From: Puccinellia tenuiflora
Taxonomy: Eukaryota > Streptophyta > Magnoliopsida > Poales > Poaceae
Direction of reading: 5' to 3'
NCBI GenBank assembly: GCA_012064385.1
Contig: QRDG01000399.1
Coordinates: 371,013-435,012 of the forward strand
DNA: 64,000 nucleotides
Shown here piece by piece: positions 33,283 to 45,326 of the stretch. Numbering within the stretch: the stretch's first letter is position 1; every line of letters starts with the position of its first letter. A model generated the notes under the pieces. The model was given only the letters and a program-made list of their open reading frames with translations. It made no database searches and was not told the origin of the DNA. The position numbers and the translations under genes were made by a program.

Positions 33283-34347
33283 ATGGCTCCTACCCGTCGT
33301 GGGGAACAAGGCAATCCTGAGCCACCGCCGCCAACCTTAATGGCGGAGGTTCTGATGGCCATTGAGCAAAACCGTCCGCGCAACGAGCTTATGCTTGAGC
33401 AGTTGGTTCAACAAGGGGCCAGGAGGAACAACGACTGCAACACTCTCACCGAGTTTTTGCGGTCCCAACCTCCCACCTTCTCTGAAGCTAAGGAGCCGCT
33501 TGATGCGGATGATTGGCTGAGGGCCCTCGAGCGCAAGTTCGCGGCCTTGCACGTTCCGGTGGCGGAACAAGTCAACTTCGCCACCTACCTGCTGAATGGA
33601 GCCGCCGGCTCCTGGTGGGAGAGCCATGTGTCGATGTTCGACGCTGGCCATGTCTTCACATGGGCGGAGTTCCGCGCCGCCTTCCGTGCGGCGTACATCC
33701 CCAAGCCTATCATGGACCTCAAGAGGAGGGAGTTCCTGGACTTGACCCAGGGACGCATGGACGTCCAAGCCTATGGGCGGGAGTTCAACCACCTCTCCCG
33801 TTACGCCCCTCGGGACGTGACGAATGATGAGGACAAGCAATACCTGTTCCGCAAGGGGCTCGCACCTTGGCTCCGATACGAGCTCCTGCCTTTCAAGTTC
33901 CAGTCCTACCAGGAGCTCTACAACCAGGCTCTCACTATGGAGCAGGGTAGGAAGGAGCTGGAGGCTTCCAAGAGGCCAGCTCCCGTGGACAAGCAGAGTT
34001 CCTCTTCTACTGAGGGCAAGAAGCGCCGGGTCTTCGTGCCTTTCAGCGCGGTGCCACGTGCTCCTTTCGCGCCAAGGCCCTCAGGTTACTTGCCACCTCC
34101 GCCTCGCCCCGCTACTTCAACCTTGGGTGCGGCTGGAGGCGGCTTTCGACCTCGGCTGCCTGCACCACCGGGGCTCACTTGCTACAACTGTGGCCAGCCG
34201 GGTCACTTCTCCAAGGATTGTCCTGAGAAGGCACCCGCTCCCTCCACACCAGCAGCCAAGGCTACGAGTGTCAGCCGTGGACGACTGAACCACGTCTCGG
34301 CTGAAGGAGTCGAAGAGGACCCCAGAGTTCTCATGGGTACGCTTTGA
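33283..34347 (+). CDS. gag: Gag of El-7
   Basis: This is capsid and nucleocapsid protein, 354 residues from the ATG at 33283 (MAPTRRGEQ). An upstream in-frame ATG at 33259 adds eight residues without similarity to relatives, so I prefer the second. The central retrotransposon Gag domain (about residues 75-230) includes DADDWLRALERKF, the GSWWE segment, and WAEFRAAFRAAYIP. A CCHC zinc knuckle CYNCGQPGHFSKDC (about residues 303-316) binds RNA. The frame is intact. It ends at TGA 34345-34347, after which the same frame continues as protease. Relatives usually read through here as one Gag-Pol frame, so the TGA is probably a point mutation. Confidence 0.9.
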   Translation: MAPTRRGEQGNPEPPPPTLMAEVLMAIEQNRPRNELMLEQLVQQGARRNNDCNTLTEFLRSQPPTFSEAKEPLDADDWLRALERKFAALHVPVAEQVNFATYLLNGAAGSWWESHVSMFDAGHVFTWAEFRAAFRAAYIPKPIMDLKRREFLDLTQGRMDVQAYGREFNHLSRYAPRDVTNDEDKQYLFRKGLAPWLRYELLPFKFQSYQELYNQALTMEQGRKELEASKRPAPVDKQSSSSTEGKKRRVFVPFSAVPRAPFAPRPSGYLPPPPRPATSTLGAAGGGFRPRLPAPPGLTCYNCGQPGHFSKDCPEKAPAPSTPAAKATSVSRGRLNHVSAEGVEEDPRVLMGTL

Positions 34348-34605
34348 ATCAATGATTACCCAGCTTCAGTCTTGTTTGATTCTGGAGCATCGCATTCATT
34401 CATATCCATATCATTTGCACACAACCATCAAATACCGTTTGAGAACATGGACTCCCCGCTAGTGGTTAAAACACCAGGGTCTCGTTGGCAAACCAAGTGG
34501 GTTACTTCCGAGGTTCAGATTACCATAGGCTACTGGTCCTTTCCATTCCAACTGATAGCACTGATGTCAGATGGGCTAGATGTGATTCTGGGTACTAGTC
34601 ATCAA

Positions 34606-34623
34606 CCCGTGCATGCGCACGGG
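34606..34623 (-). terminator. 3'-terminal hairpin of Helitron El-9
   Basis: The stem 34606-34612 pairs with 34617-34623 without mismatch around loop 34613-34616, followed by seven bases and CTAG. In Helitrons such a hairpin signals the end of strand transfer; it is not a transcription terminator. Confidence 0.85.
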
Positions 34624-36800
34624 CTTTTTTTTGGTTATATCTAAAACAAATACTTGCATATTTGAAATATGGATAAATATGAAAATACATATTTCAGTCA
34701 TTAGTATTCAAAGAATCCTACAAATACAACATAGTACATGCGAAATTATGATTCTTAATGTTTCCATACTATCAGTACCTTGGCTTCATAGCAGCTTTCA
34801 AATCTCGAGTGGGCTCAATATTTTCCACCCTGAATATGCTCTTCTGAGACCACAATATTATATATATATATATATATTGGACATGTATATCATCAAAGCC
34901 AAATCTACTACAGCATTTCAAGTTCTAAGGACCGTTCAAAATAAATTAACAGGACCCACCTGCACGGGCTAGCTATGGTGATATTCACATTAGAAACTTA
35001 GTAACATATTGGCTGGAAGAATTATTTCTTGATTAGACTATTTGTTTTCATGCCGGCTCGAATGGTTAAAACTATATCCCATTCTCTTTTAGTTCTTTCG
35101 CGGCTCAGAAACTTGAGGTTTGTGACCATTTTATTCAGTTGGACACCTTCAAATTTATAAGACTAATAAATGGTTAAAAGTAGCTAGAGGCTAGAGCATA
35201 CGCAGCTAGCTATCTTGAGTGCAGCAACAATATAATGTAAAAAAAAAAATAGTACAGAGGGATTAACGTAGTACCTGCCTATTAAAGGACCCGATCATGA
35301 GAGTGAATAGGTAGAACATGGTACATTTGCACCCGTTTTTTGAAAAAACATTTAAAACACGTTTAAAATATGTTAAAAAATCTGAAAAAAAGTACACGCA
35401 TACATCTCGCATAATGTGTTGATGACACAAAGTTTCGTGAAAAGTTTACATTTTAGTTTTCATCCACAAAAAAGAGAAATTTTTGTGACTTACATATAAC
35501 ACATATATGTCAGATTTTTGTCTTTTTCACACAAGTCAAGTAAAAAGTATTTTTGGGACGAAACTTTTGGCGCACACTAGAAACTACAATATGTACGCGT
35601 GCATATTTTTTTCGGAATTTTTGGACATTGCGAAAATGCATTTTGAAAGCGGGTGCAAATGTACCCATGTTCTCCACCTTATTATCCATCCGATCATTTC
35701 ATTAGCAGATAGTACTATCTCCCTGAGAGACGTGGGTAGTGTGATAAGCATAATCCATACTGCACTGTATGTACGTTCCTATATTTCCTTTTGAGCCTGA
35801 GCATATGTTTAAAGATAATTGATATTTTGAATATTAGTGAAATTAAAATAATTGTTATATTGCGAAGGAAAGCTGAACTTTCTACATGACAGTCATTATT
35901 CTCTGTCTTTGTCAGTTAAGCATAACAGCACATAAATAACTTCTTTACAAAACTGGAAGGGAAAAATATATGGAGTGGAATCAAACATGGGTTATAGCTT
36001 GTCATTAAATAGTTGAAGATATTAATTAATAATACACCCGACTATATGAAATTTTCTATACAGAAGCCCTGTAAATAGGTCATTCGCTTTACAACAGAGT
36101 GCGGGTTAAATCATGAATCATTAGAATATTTGATATGGTGCATAAAATGAGAATCAAGTAATGCATCCAGCTTACATGAATTGGAACCCTGATTGAAAGA
36201 AGTTTCCGCCAATCTAATTTCCAAACCACATAGCTTAAACTGAGGCATAAAAAGTCAGTATTGTACAAAAAAAGAAGGAAAACAAAGGAAAAAATGTTGG
36301 TAAGACCACCTGCAATTTTGATGCTTAAAACTTACATTTCCATGAATTCGGAATAATTAGCTTTTTTACACAGAAGTCATTACCGAGTATATCCTACCTA
36401 GAATAAATTTAGCGCTAGCAAGTCTGCAAAAGTGAAATGAAGCATCAATAAGACTTGCAACGATATAGTTTCCATTATTTTTTCACAACTTGGATGGCAT
36501 ACCACATCCTTTTTCCCTTCAGACTGCACTCAACACTCACATCTTGACCAATCCCGGCCAGTACGTAGATGGGAGTTCAGCTGAATACAACAATTGGAAA
36601 AAATGAAGCCGTAGAACTGAAATAATGTAATGACAAATGCTATACTAAACTACTAAGGAGGGGACATACTGTAAACTAAGAGCTCGCTGATTTTCAGGCA
36701 AAACCACCAATGACTACATGATTATCAGGACGCAATTAACTGTTTACTACTACAAAATATCAACATAAGAATCCACCATAATATCACCTATGCACCCTTG
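34624..36800. other. Helitron interior, AT-rich, no gene seen
   Basis: There is no frame with recognisable similarity. A short (TA)n run lies at 34860-34878. Small open frames (34613-34972, 35507-35794) lack domain motifs. This is filler sequence typical of non-autonomous Helitrons. Confidence 0.5.
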
Positions 36801-37125
36801 GCATCTACTCAATGTCAGGTGATGTTGACGTCAAGTTCGCTGCACGTAGCCGGCCCGGACATCCACTGCTACAATGCCTACCTTAGCCATGAACAGGTCC
36901 CCAAAACTACACCAAGCAAACCATCAGATTTTGTGTTACCTTTCCACTATTCAGAACGTTGAAGATTCAATCATCTTCAAGTCTCGGCCTACATATCTTC
37001 AACATGCAGTGAGCCTTGGCCGGAGGACACCTTTCAACAAATTTTGTGCGACTGCGCTGATTGGAGGAGAGCCGATGAGGATGTCATGACTCTGTCATAC
37101 AGATTGTCAGATTCCCAACGTACGC

Positions 37126-38064
37126 CTACTTCAACTGCCATACTGGTACACCTTCTCCTCCGTCTGTAAACGGAAAACCATCTTGAGAACTGATTGTCCT
37201 GGAAAGACTCTTTGAATCTTGCTTTCTCTTCCGATCAATTGCAGCTTCAATGGAGTTCGAAGTAAAGAAGTAATCGGAACGACCATGCTCTAACTTCATT
37301 AATTGCCATATGTTAGTATGTTACCCACTGATTCATAAGCTCTGCCATCTCTCCCGATATGATACAACCATGTAATTTAAGAATATTAAAAGAACTGCTC
37401 CAGGAACATACAAATTAATTCTTATGAAAACAGTGATACAAATGAGAAAAGATAACAAATTGATAATTTCAAAATTCTGTTCATGAAGAAGAAGAACGCA
37501 CCTCTTGCAGATTTTGTTGTCCACATGCATCAAAGACTCAGGACTTGCGATGCTGTTGGCTTCTTGTTTCAATCGGCACCATTCGACCGTCCACCTGCTA
37601 CCATGTCAAAATTGAGCAGAATCAGGAAGAGATGGTTGATGGAAGAAAGATGAACCTGCATGGTTGAGCTGAGAGTCAACAGAATTGAAGCAGATTGATT
37701 AGGCAGCAGATGGTGCTATCTAGCATCATCGAAATTCCAAACAAAATAATGATTTGAATTTTCGTCATCCTTCTACGTGTCACGTTGGCGCTGCCAATCA
37801 GCTACGGCTGCAGGTCTGGATGGAACGTGAAGTCCTGCAAGTTAATCTATCCCATGATGATGATTCTAGTTGAGGAGCTGTGTTTACAATATTCCGATGA
37901 CAGTTTGATGCCGATTCGGCGACCTTCACTGTCAGCGAGGCTGCGAGGAAAGGAAATACGGCGGACTGCTGGATCAGGTCTTCAGCCAAGTTCGAGTTTG
38001 TGGCCGATTGAGGTGGCAAGGGATCCGACAGATCCATTGAGAGCTGCAGCGGCGGTAAGGGCAT
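37126..38064 (-). pseudogene. Possible captured host-gene fragments in the Helitron
   Basis: Three minus-strand pieces look exon-like. The first is 38064-37798, an 88-residue frame starting MPLPPLQLSMDLSDPLPPQS. The second is about 37572-37500, containing SPESLMHVDNKICKR and ending before a GTGCGT donor. The third is about 37313-37126, with DYFFTSNSIEAAIDRKRKQD and ending in GGEGVPVWQLK and a TAG. GC content is higher than in the rest of the Helitron. I do not recognise a family. Gene capture is common in grass Helitrons, but this assignment is speculative. Confidence 0.3.
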
Positions 38065-41000
38065 GGAGGCGTTGTGGGTTAGGCTCGAGGATGGGAAGTA
38101 GGAGGTGGATGCGAGGAGAGGTTAGATCGCAGGATCCATATCTAGCGACAAAGAGAGGGCGGTTGAAGGTTGCGTCCCGTGGGAGATTTTTTTTAAGCTA
38201 ATGGAAACGGTTGTCAAGGCACGTGGGATAGAACGTGAGGACTCTATCAACATGATCTGACGGCTGTAGATAAGTATTGGGGGAGATCGGATGGTTATTT
38301 TTCTTAGTTGCCGAGGATTAACGTGGTGCTTCCATTGGTGCCTCCAATTAGTATATATAAGATGGATTGGCTAGTCAAATATCAGGCCAACCTGGACTGT
38401 GCTGCCAAGTCTGTCACCGTGGTCCACCCAACCGTCGGGCTGGTGAGTTATTGGTCACCTTCGTCCGCAACTCCATCCGCTGCCACTCCTCTCTCACCGG
38501 AGATCAGCCTATGTTTCCTGGAAGGAACCACACCGCCTGAAATGCATGAAGTAGATGTGGTGTGTGAATTCCCCGACGTTTTTCCCGAAGAATTGCCTGG
38601 CATGCCACCTGATCGAAGTGTGGAGTTTGTCATCGAATTGGTCCCGGGAACCGCCCCAATTTCCAAAAGGCCCTACCGCATGCCAGTGGAAGAGCTAACT
38701 GAATTGAAGAAGCAACTTGATGAGCTGCTAGAAAAAGAATTCATCCGGCCGAGTAGCTCACCTTGGGGCTGTCCGGTCATCTTTGTCAAGAAGAGGGATA
38801 CAAATGTTCCTCGGCTGGTTGTTGATTACCGCCCCCTGAATGCGGTGACCATCAAGAACAAGTATCACATTCCTCGAATAATTGACCTATTCGATCAGCT
38901 AGCTGGTGCAACGGTATTCTCCAAGATGGATCTGAGGTCAGGCTACCATCAGATCAAGATCAGAAAGGAGGATATTCCGAAGATGGCTTTCACTACCCGT
39001 TATGGGTTATATGTTGGCCTCACAAATGCTCCGGCCACATTCATGAGGCTGATGAACTCCATCTTCCACGAGTACCTTGACAAGTTTGTCATAATTTACA
39101 TTGATGACATCCTTGTCTACTCCAAGACCGAAGAACATGCTGAGCATCTTCGGCTAGTTCTGACCAAGCTTCGCGATCATCGCCTCTATGCCAAGTTCTC
39201 CAAGTGCGAGTTTTGGCTAAAGGAGCTTATTTTCCTAGGTCATGTGGTGTCAGCTGCTGGAGTAGCGGTGATACCTGACAAGATTCAGGCAACCCTGGAT
39301 TGGCCTACTCCAAAGTCCGTCAAAGACATCCGTAGCTTCCTTGGATTGGCGGGTTATTATCGCCGATTCATCGAGGGCTTTTCCAAGATAGCCAAAGCTT
39401 TGACTGACCTCCTCAAGAAAAACAAACAGTTCGTGTCGACCGGCAAAGCTGAAGAGAGTTTCCAAACTCTCAAGGTCAAGCTCACTACCACCCCGGTGCT
39501 TGTCCTTCCTGACACCGACAAAGACTTTGTCGTCTATTGTGATGCCTCACTCCAAGGCATGGGCTGTGTTTTGATGCAAGAAGGCCATGTTGTCGCCTAT
39601 GCTTCCCGTCAACTCAAACCACATGAGCAAAACTATCCAACTCATGATCTAGAGCTTGCTGCCGTGGTACATGCTCTGAAGCAATGGAGGCCCTACCTGT
39701 TGGGCAACCGTTGCGAGATCTATTATGATCATCAAAGTCTGAAGTATCTTTTCACCCAGCCGGATCTGAATCTGAGACAGAGAAGATGGTTGGAATTAAT
39801 CAAAGACTATGATGTGAGCCACAAGGCCTATTGCAACACGTTGATGGTTGAAAAGGCCCAACCTGCCCTCCATGTGGAGTTTGCTCGTTTGAATCTGGAA
39901 ATTGTTCCTTCCGGTTTTCTGGCGAACTTAGAAATCAAATCCACTCTCGAAGATGAAATCAAGGCCGCCCAGCAACTTGATGCTGAAATCCTCGAAATCA
40001 AAGAGAAGATAGCTAATGGGAAGGCCAATTGTTTCTCTGTTGATGACAACGGAGTTGTTTACTTTGGCGACCGTCTAGTGGTGCCCAAGAGTGGGAACAC
40101 AAAAGAGTTGATCCTCTCAGAAGCTCATGGGTCACCCATCTCCATTCATCCGGATAGTACCAAAATGTACCTGGATCTTCGCCGTCAATTCTGGTGGTCT
40201 TGCATGAAGCGCGAGATCGCCGAATATGTTGCTGAATGCGACGTCTGTCGCCGGGTGAAAGATGAACATCAAAGGCCAGCTGGTACCCTTCGCCCCATAG
40301 CCATTCTCGAGTGGAAATGGGATGAAGTTGGCATGGATTTCATTACGGGCTTCCCAAAATCCCAAAAAGGAAATAATGCCATCTGGGTCGTCATCGACCG
40401 TCTGTCCAAGGTCTCCCACTTTCTTCCGGTCCGTGATGATATTCGAGCAAGCCAACTTGCTGACTTATATATGGCCCGGATTGTTCCTTTGCATAGGGTT
40501 CCTTTGCGGATCATATCAGACCGTGGTAGTCTGTTTGTGTCCAAATTCTGGCAAAGCTTCCAAGAGGCTCTCGGAACCCGTCTCAACTTCAGCACAACCT
40601 ATCATCCTCAAACTGACGGTCAAACGAAAGGGTGAACCAAGTTCTTGAGGACATGCTTCGGGCATGTGTCATCTCCTTCGGTAAGGGTTGGGAAAAATAT
40701 CTCCCCCTCACCGAGTTCTCCTACAACAACAGCTACCAAGCCAGTTTGCAAATGGCTCCCTTCGAGGTTCTATATGGGAGAAAGTGTAGGACTCCGCTAA
40801 ATTGGTCTGAAACCGGAGAGAGGCCACTCTTTGGTCCTGATGTGATCAATGAAGCCGAGGAGAAAGTCCATATCATTCGGGATAATCTCAAGGCTGCTCA
40901 ATCCCGGCAGAAAAGCTACTATGACAAGAATCACCAGGAGGTTCACTATGAAATTGGTGACAAATCCTACCTTCGAGTCTCTCCTCACCGAGGCATTCGT

Positions 41001-41395
41001 TGCTTCGGAATCAAGGGAAAATTGGCACCTCTCTATGTTGGCCCTTTCACCATCCTAGCCAAGCGACTAGATCTCTCCTATCAACTCGAGTTGCCCTCCA
41101 ACTTCCCGGATGTGCACGATGTGTTCCATGTCTCCCAACTCCGGCGTTGCTTCAAGGATCCAATCCGTGGGGTTGATCATGATGTGTTAGACATCCAAGA
41201 GGATTTGACATACCGTGAGCATGCTATCCGCATCTTGGATGAAGCATAGAGGAAGACCCGCAACAAGGCCATCAAATTCCTAAAAATCTAATGGTCTAAC
41301 CATTCCGAAGAAGAAGCGACTTGGGAGCGAGAAACTAGTCTTCGACAGGAATATCCCACCTTCTTCTCTCAAGCCTAGAATCTCGGGAGGAGATT

Positions 41396-41414
41396 CCTGT
41401 AAGGGGGGTAGAAT
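41396..41414 (+). other. Polypurine tract of El-7
   Basis: CCTGTAAGGGGGGTAGAAT lies immediately before the 3' LTR. It is identical in form to that of El-4 and primes plus-strand DNA synthesis. Confidence 0.75.
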
Positions 41415-44400
41415 TGTAACAGCCCTAGCTTGATACTGAAAAATACGAAGAATTTTTCCACTTTTTGCTTTCTTGTTTTGCATCATGGCATCCATATGAA
41501 ATTGCTACTTCTAACTATCCATATATGAAAGCAATTAAAATGGGGAAGCAAACTTCCCAAACGTCCAAACCAAATGCAATTGCTAACTTGTCAACCAAAT
41601 TGTTCTTGGACTCCCAAACTGTTTAGGAAGTTCCAAGTTTACATCTTTTACCCAATTCTCAAAATCCAAATATTGCCAAACAAGAAATGAATTTGAGAAT
41701 TCAAAGTTGGTTCAATACCAATTCTATTTTTGCAACCAAGATAAACTTTCCAAAAATTCAAACTAAAATTGTGGGGAGCTTCATTAATATGTTGGGAGCC
41801 TCCATGAATAATTTCATCATTTTTGGAAATACTTAAGTGCTTCATATAAATGCACTTTTCAATTTAGCAAAAATGACCATATTGCAACAATATGAATAAA
41901 TCTGAATTTAAACATTTTATTTTGAAGCCAAACTTTTTGTGAAGCTTCTACCTATCAAGGGAAGGCTTTATAAAATTTTGTAGATTTTATAAAAATGTTT
42001 AAGAGCCCCTATTAAATTCACTAAACTGCTACTGGACCAGTTTGTAATTACAGAAAGTTGAGACAGGGGGGTTTTGCGATTTTTCTCTTCTTCTCTCCCT
42101 CACTGTGGCGCCAGGGCGCCCTGGCGCCATGCCGCGCTGCCGGCCGAGCTGCCCCGCGCGCTGCCGTGGCCCCCCTGGGAATAAGGAGCTGCCGTCGTCG
42201 CCCACCTGCTCCCCTCCTTCTCTCCTCCCCGTTCCTCCCCCTTTTCCGGATCGAGACCAACTCAGCTCCCCGCACTGACCTCCGCGGAGACATCGACGTC
42301 GCCGTCAAATTGCCGCCACTCAGAGCCTCCCCGGAGCAAGCCGACGCCTCCCTCTCCTCCGCCGTGTCCTCCTCTCCCTCCCCACCGACGGAATCGAGCT
42401 GGGGACGCTCGACTCGTCGCCGGCATCCTCGACTTCCCCGCCTCGGCCTCGCTCCGCCGGTCCGATTTTTCGTCGACGCCGACCACCCCTCGCCGCGCCG
42501 ACCAAAGCCCGCGTGCTCAGGGTGAGTTTCCCGTTCGTTTGCGCGTTTTCCCCGCTTTCCCCCTCTCCCTCTCGCCATTGTTTTGCCGCCGCCCACCGTT
42601 GCCGTGCGCCGACCTGGGAACCGGCCCAGCCGGCAGGGAGGCCGGAAGCCTCGGTCGCTTGCCCGGCCTGGGCGTCGGCCTGGGCCGGCCAGAAGGCCGG
42701 CTGGCTCGGATGGTGGCCCGGCCTAGTGCCCGGCTTGTGTCGGCCAGGAGGCCGACATCCTCTGGACCGTGACCGGCCTGGTGCCCGGTCTGGGCCGGCC
42801 AGTGGGCCGGTCGCCTCAGGCACCAGCCCGGCCTGGAAACCGGCCTGGGCCGATCTGGAGGCCGGCCCACACAGTAAAAACAGTAAAATAAAATAAATTA
42901 AATAAATTGATAACTATTTAAATATTGGTTCAAATTTAGCGAATGATATACCAAACTGTTCAGAAAAACAAACCCTACCTGTTGGTATCATTGTAACGAT
43001 CTTCTGAATCGATATTTTTGCTGTTTATTAAGAATTACTAAAATGACATAAATAATACCTAATTTGGGAAAATCATAAATTCGATAAATATTTAACCAAA
43101 AATTATGAATAAAATATCAAAATGATCAGTGCTTCAAATGCTATCAAACCATGCAATTATCAAAGCATGATCACACGTTTTTATTTGATGTTATTCTTTA
43201 AATGATTAAACAAATTAAATTCAAATAATCATTTAATTCACTATTTATTCATCGGTACTTGGAAATTCACAAATGAGGTACCAAAATGATCGGAAGAACA
43301 AAACCTTTTTAATCATGTCATGTTCATGCATATTTGAGCCATTTCTTAGTAATGTAATAAATTATAAGCAAAGCGGTCACTAAGGTAAATATGGGGTTGC
43401 TTCCAAATAATTGTAACAATTATTGGGCACTCCATTTAATACTGTTAGTTAAATCATATGATGATATCTTTGCATAAATTTGACATGTCATCATGATTGT
43501 GCATTGAACCTTGGCTTCATGTTATTTATTTGTTCCTTTGTTATTATTTTGGGTATCGATAGATTCCGGAGTGGAGGTTAACCCTACCTACCCCGACGAG
43601 CCGTACTACATGCCCTAGCAGCAAGGCAAGAGATAACCTAACCTTCATGGCATCTAGCATCCTATTGGTTTTATAAAATTATTTATCCACTATAATATTG
43701 CATGCGATTCCAATGACAATTTTGGTCAATGCTAGATTATCCTATGTACGCATGTCTTCCCGCGAACCAATACATGTATCCCTACATATGAACCCTAGGT
43801 TTGATGTGTTGGCCTGAGACAAAGATATAGTTGTGGTTATATATGCTTAGCTATGCTTAGACATGCTTAGTCGAATGTTATTTATGTCCGTTGATTAAAT
43901 TCCATGATGATGATGTTGATGGAATGATTCGGATATGGTGGTTATTTGTGGTGCTTAATTAAAATGCTAAGAAGGCTTGGATGAGTTGCCATCGGGGATG
44001 GTGTTTTGTCTCATTCTTGCCCCTAGGTGCGAGTTCTTTACCTCTTGAACCAAGACGAGCGTGCTGCCATTGGTGGGAGTATGGGATCCTTACTAACTGA
44101 ATAACTTGTGCGGGCGTATCCAAGGGTCCTCTAGTTTGCTATTTCCATTTGCGTGTGGGTGTGTGAGTGGAAAAGAAAATGATGAGGATGCTGGTGTTTA
44201 AGACGTGGCGGTGGGGCAGGGGCTGAAATAGGCTGGGTAAACTTGCCCTGTCGCCACAAATGACTCTTGGATAGTCTCATGCGAGGTAAAGGTTTAACCG
44301 CGCCCACTCGCCGGCCTTCCCCGGAATAGGACCAATCAGGTGAGCCGGACGGTACCAATGGGTAAATTATTACACCCCTGCAGGGTTAAATCTTTTCGAA

Positions 44401-45202
44401 AAGCCGTGTCCGCGGTTATGGACGACTTGGGAATAGACGATAAGATCATAGAGAACATTAACCTAATTAATTTGGCAGCTAGAGGTTGCATAATCAACGT
44501 GTGATAAAAGGTTCATTTCCTCGAGGGTGATTCGAGGGGGTGCCTTGGTGGAGATGAGATGTTGTTGGTTACAAATGGTTCGATGAGAACCAAAGATGAA
44601 AAGTTTACTCTCTTATCCCCTTTCGAAAAACATTCTGAGTAGACGATGCCATTGAGTCACTTATGTCTTTTATAAAGGAAACTTAGCTTTATGCAAAATA
44701 AATACATATACAGCTTTAGAGCCTCCGTCAGCATTGGGCCTATATCGCCCTACTAAACTTGCGAGTACGTCGTACTCAGTCTCTCTTTGCTGCCTTTATA
44801 ATTTGTTTCAGAGGAGGACGACACCGAGCACACAGGTATCTTCTTCCTGGACATCGACGAATAGTTCGGGGTTCCCAGGTGGGAGCTTGGGACATCGGAT
44901 CTTGTTGTACTAGACAATTACTTCGCTTCCGCTTGATGTACCGTTAGGTCTGTGACCCCTTTTGTGTGTAAATGTGTATCTTTCTCATATATGAGTTGCT
45001 ATATGATTTTTGTGTCGTAGAGTCTGTGATGTGCCAGTTGTTCCATCAGTTTTGATCTCTATTTTATACATTGATAGCTATGCAAGTGTTTATGGCACGA
45101 TTGATGTGTTCGTGGGAGCGGTAATTCCATGCCCTTCGATTGTGTAGCATAGCCTGTGGGTTACATAGTCTCTCTGTATAATTCCGGGGTCGGGACGCTA
45201 CA
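41415..45202 (+). repeat. 3' LTR of El-7 (3788 bp)
   Basis: It starts TGTAACAGCCCTAGCTTGA and ends GGTCGGGACGCTACA. It aligns with the 5' LTR except for three differences: no CACTA insertion, one copy instead of two of the 374-bp unit, and a deletion near 44899 of the 5' LTR stretch AACAAGCTGGCATGGG... to ...ATATTCGG, with TCGG at both deletion ends. Small-ORF signals: donor GT at 42522, exons 43563-43625 and 44812-44864. Confidence 0.9.
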
Positions 45203-45207
45203 ATGCT
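45203..45207 (+). repeat. Target-site duplication of El-7, right copy (ATGCT)
   Basis: It matches 26926-26930 exactly and proves that both LTRs belong to a single insertion. Confidence 0.9.
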
Positions 45208-45326
45208 TCCGCGACCGCACTGGCCACGGAGATGTTTCCACGCCCTTAAACTTCCTGCACATCATTCGAGCACCTCGTGCCCCAAATGTAATAAACATTG
45301 CGTCAGACTTTGCACTTTGTCAAAAC

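Larger units (their letters stand above)
34595..38362 (-). mobile_element. El-9: non-autonomous Helitron (3768 bp) in El-7 pol
   Basis: On the minus strand it starts TCTTATATATACTAATTGG at 38362 and ends TGATGACTAG at 34595. It sits between A and T of the host (host sequence GGGTA/TGGATTGG, an interrupted ATG of pol). A 7-bp perfect stem, CCCGTGC/GCACGGG with a 4-base loop (34606-34623), lies seven bases from the CTAG end. These are the full structural marks of a Helitron, which leaves no target duplication. No Rep/helicase gene is visible, so it depends on a relative. The interior may carry captured gene pieces near its 5' end (see 37126-38064). Confidence 0.92.
34348..41380 (+). pseudogene. 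pol: Pol of El-7: protease, RT, RNase H, integrase, chromodomain tail; interrupted
   Basis: Protease: LFDSGASHSF at about 34369-34398, with the Asp-Ser-Gly active site. The Helitron splits the Met codon of the segment LGMDWL (34594/38363). RT: VDYRPLN near 38821, YIDD at 39097-39108. RNase H: YCDAS near 39535 and the DLELAAVVHALKQW block. The linker after LIKDYD lacks the usual ADALSR region, a small deletion. Integrase: His-His-Cys-Cys zinc finger about 40123-40250, catalytic Asp in GMDFI (about 40335) and in ISDRG (about 40520). One base is missing between 40625 and 40626, exactly where the catalytic Glu codon should be read. The frame resumes at 40626 to a TAG at 41247-41249, then another stop near 41290 inside the chromodomain-type tail. 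The product would be inactive. Confidence 0.9.
26931..45202 (+). mobile_element. El-7: near-complete Tekay-like chromovirus with nested CACTA and Helitron
   Basis: It has a 5' LTR (26931-32881), initiator-Met primer site (32885-32896), leader, gag, protease, RT, RNase H, integrase, polypurine tract and 3' LTR (41415-45202), flanked by a perfect ATGCT duplication. Gene order PR-RT-RH-IN with a C-terminal chromodomain-type tail places it among chromoviruses. The long LTRs, initiator-Met primer and protein motifs fit the Tekay/Del clade. It is dead: an in-frame TGA after gag, the Helitron in pol, a frameshift at the integrase catalytic Glu and further stops near the C-terminus. Without the two nested elements it is about 12.8 kb. 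Confidence 0.9.
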
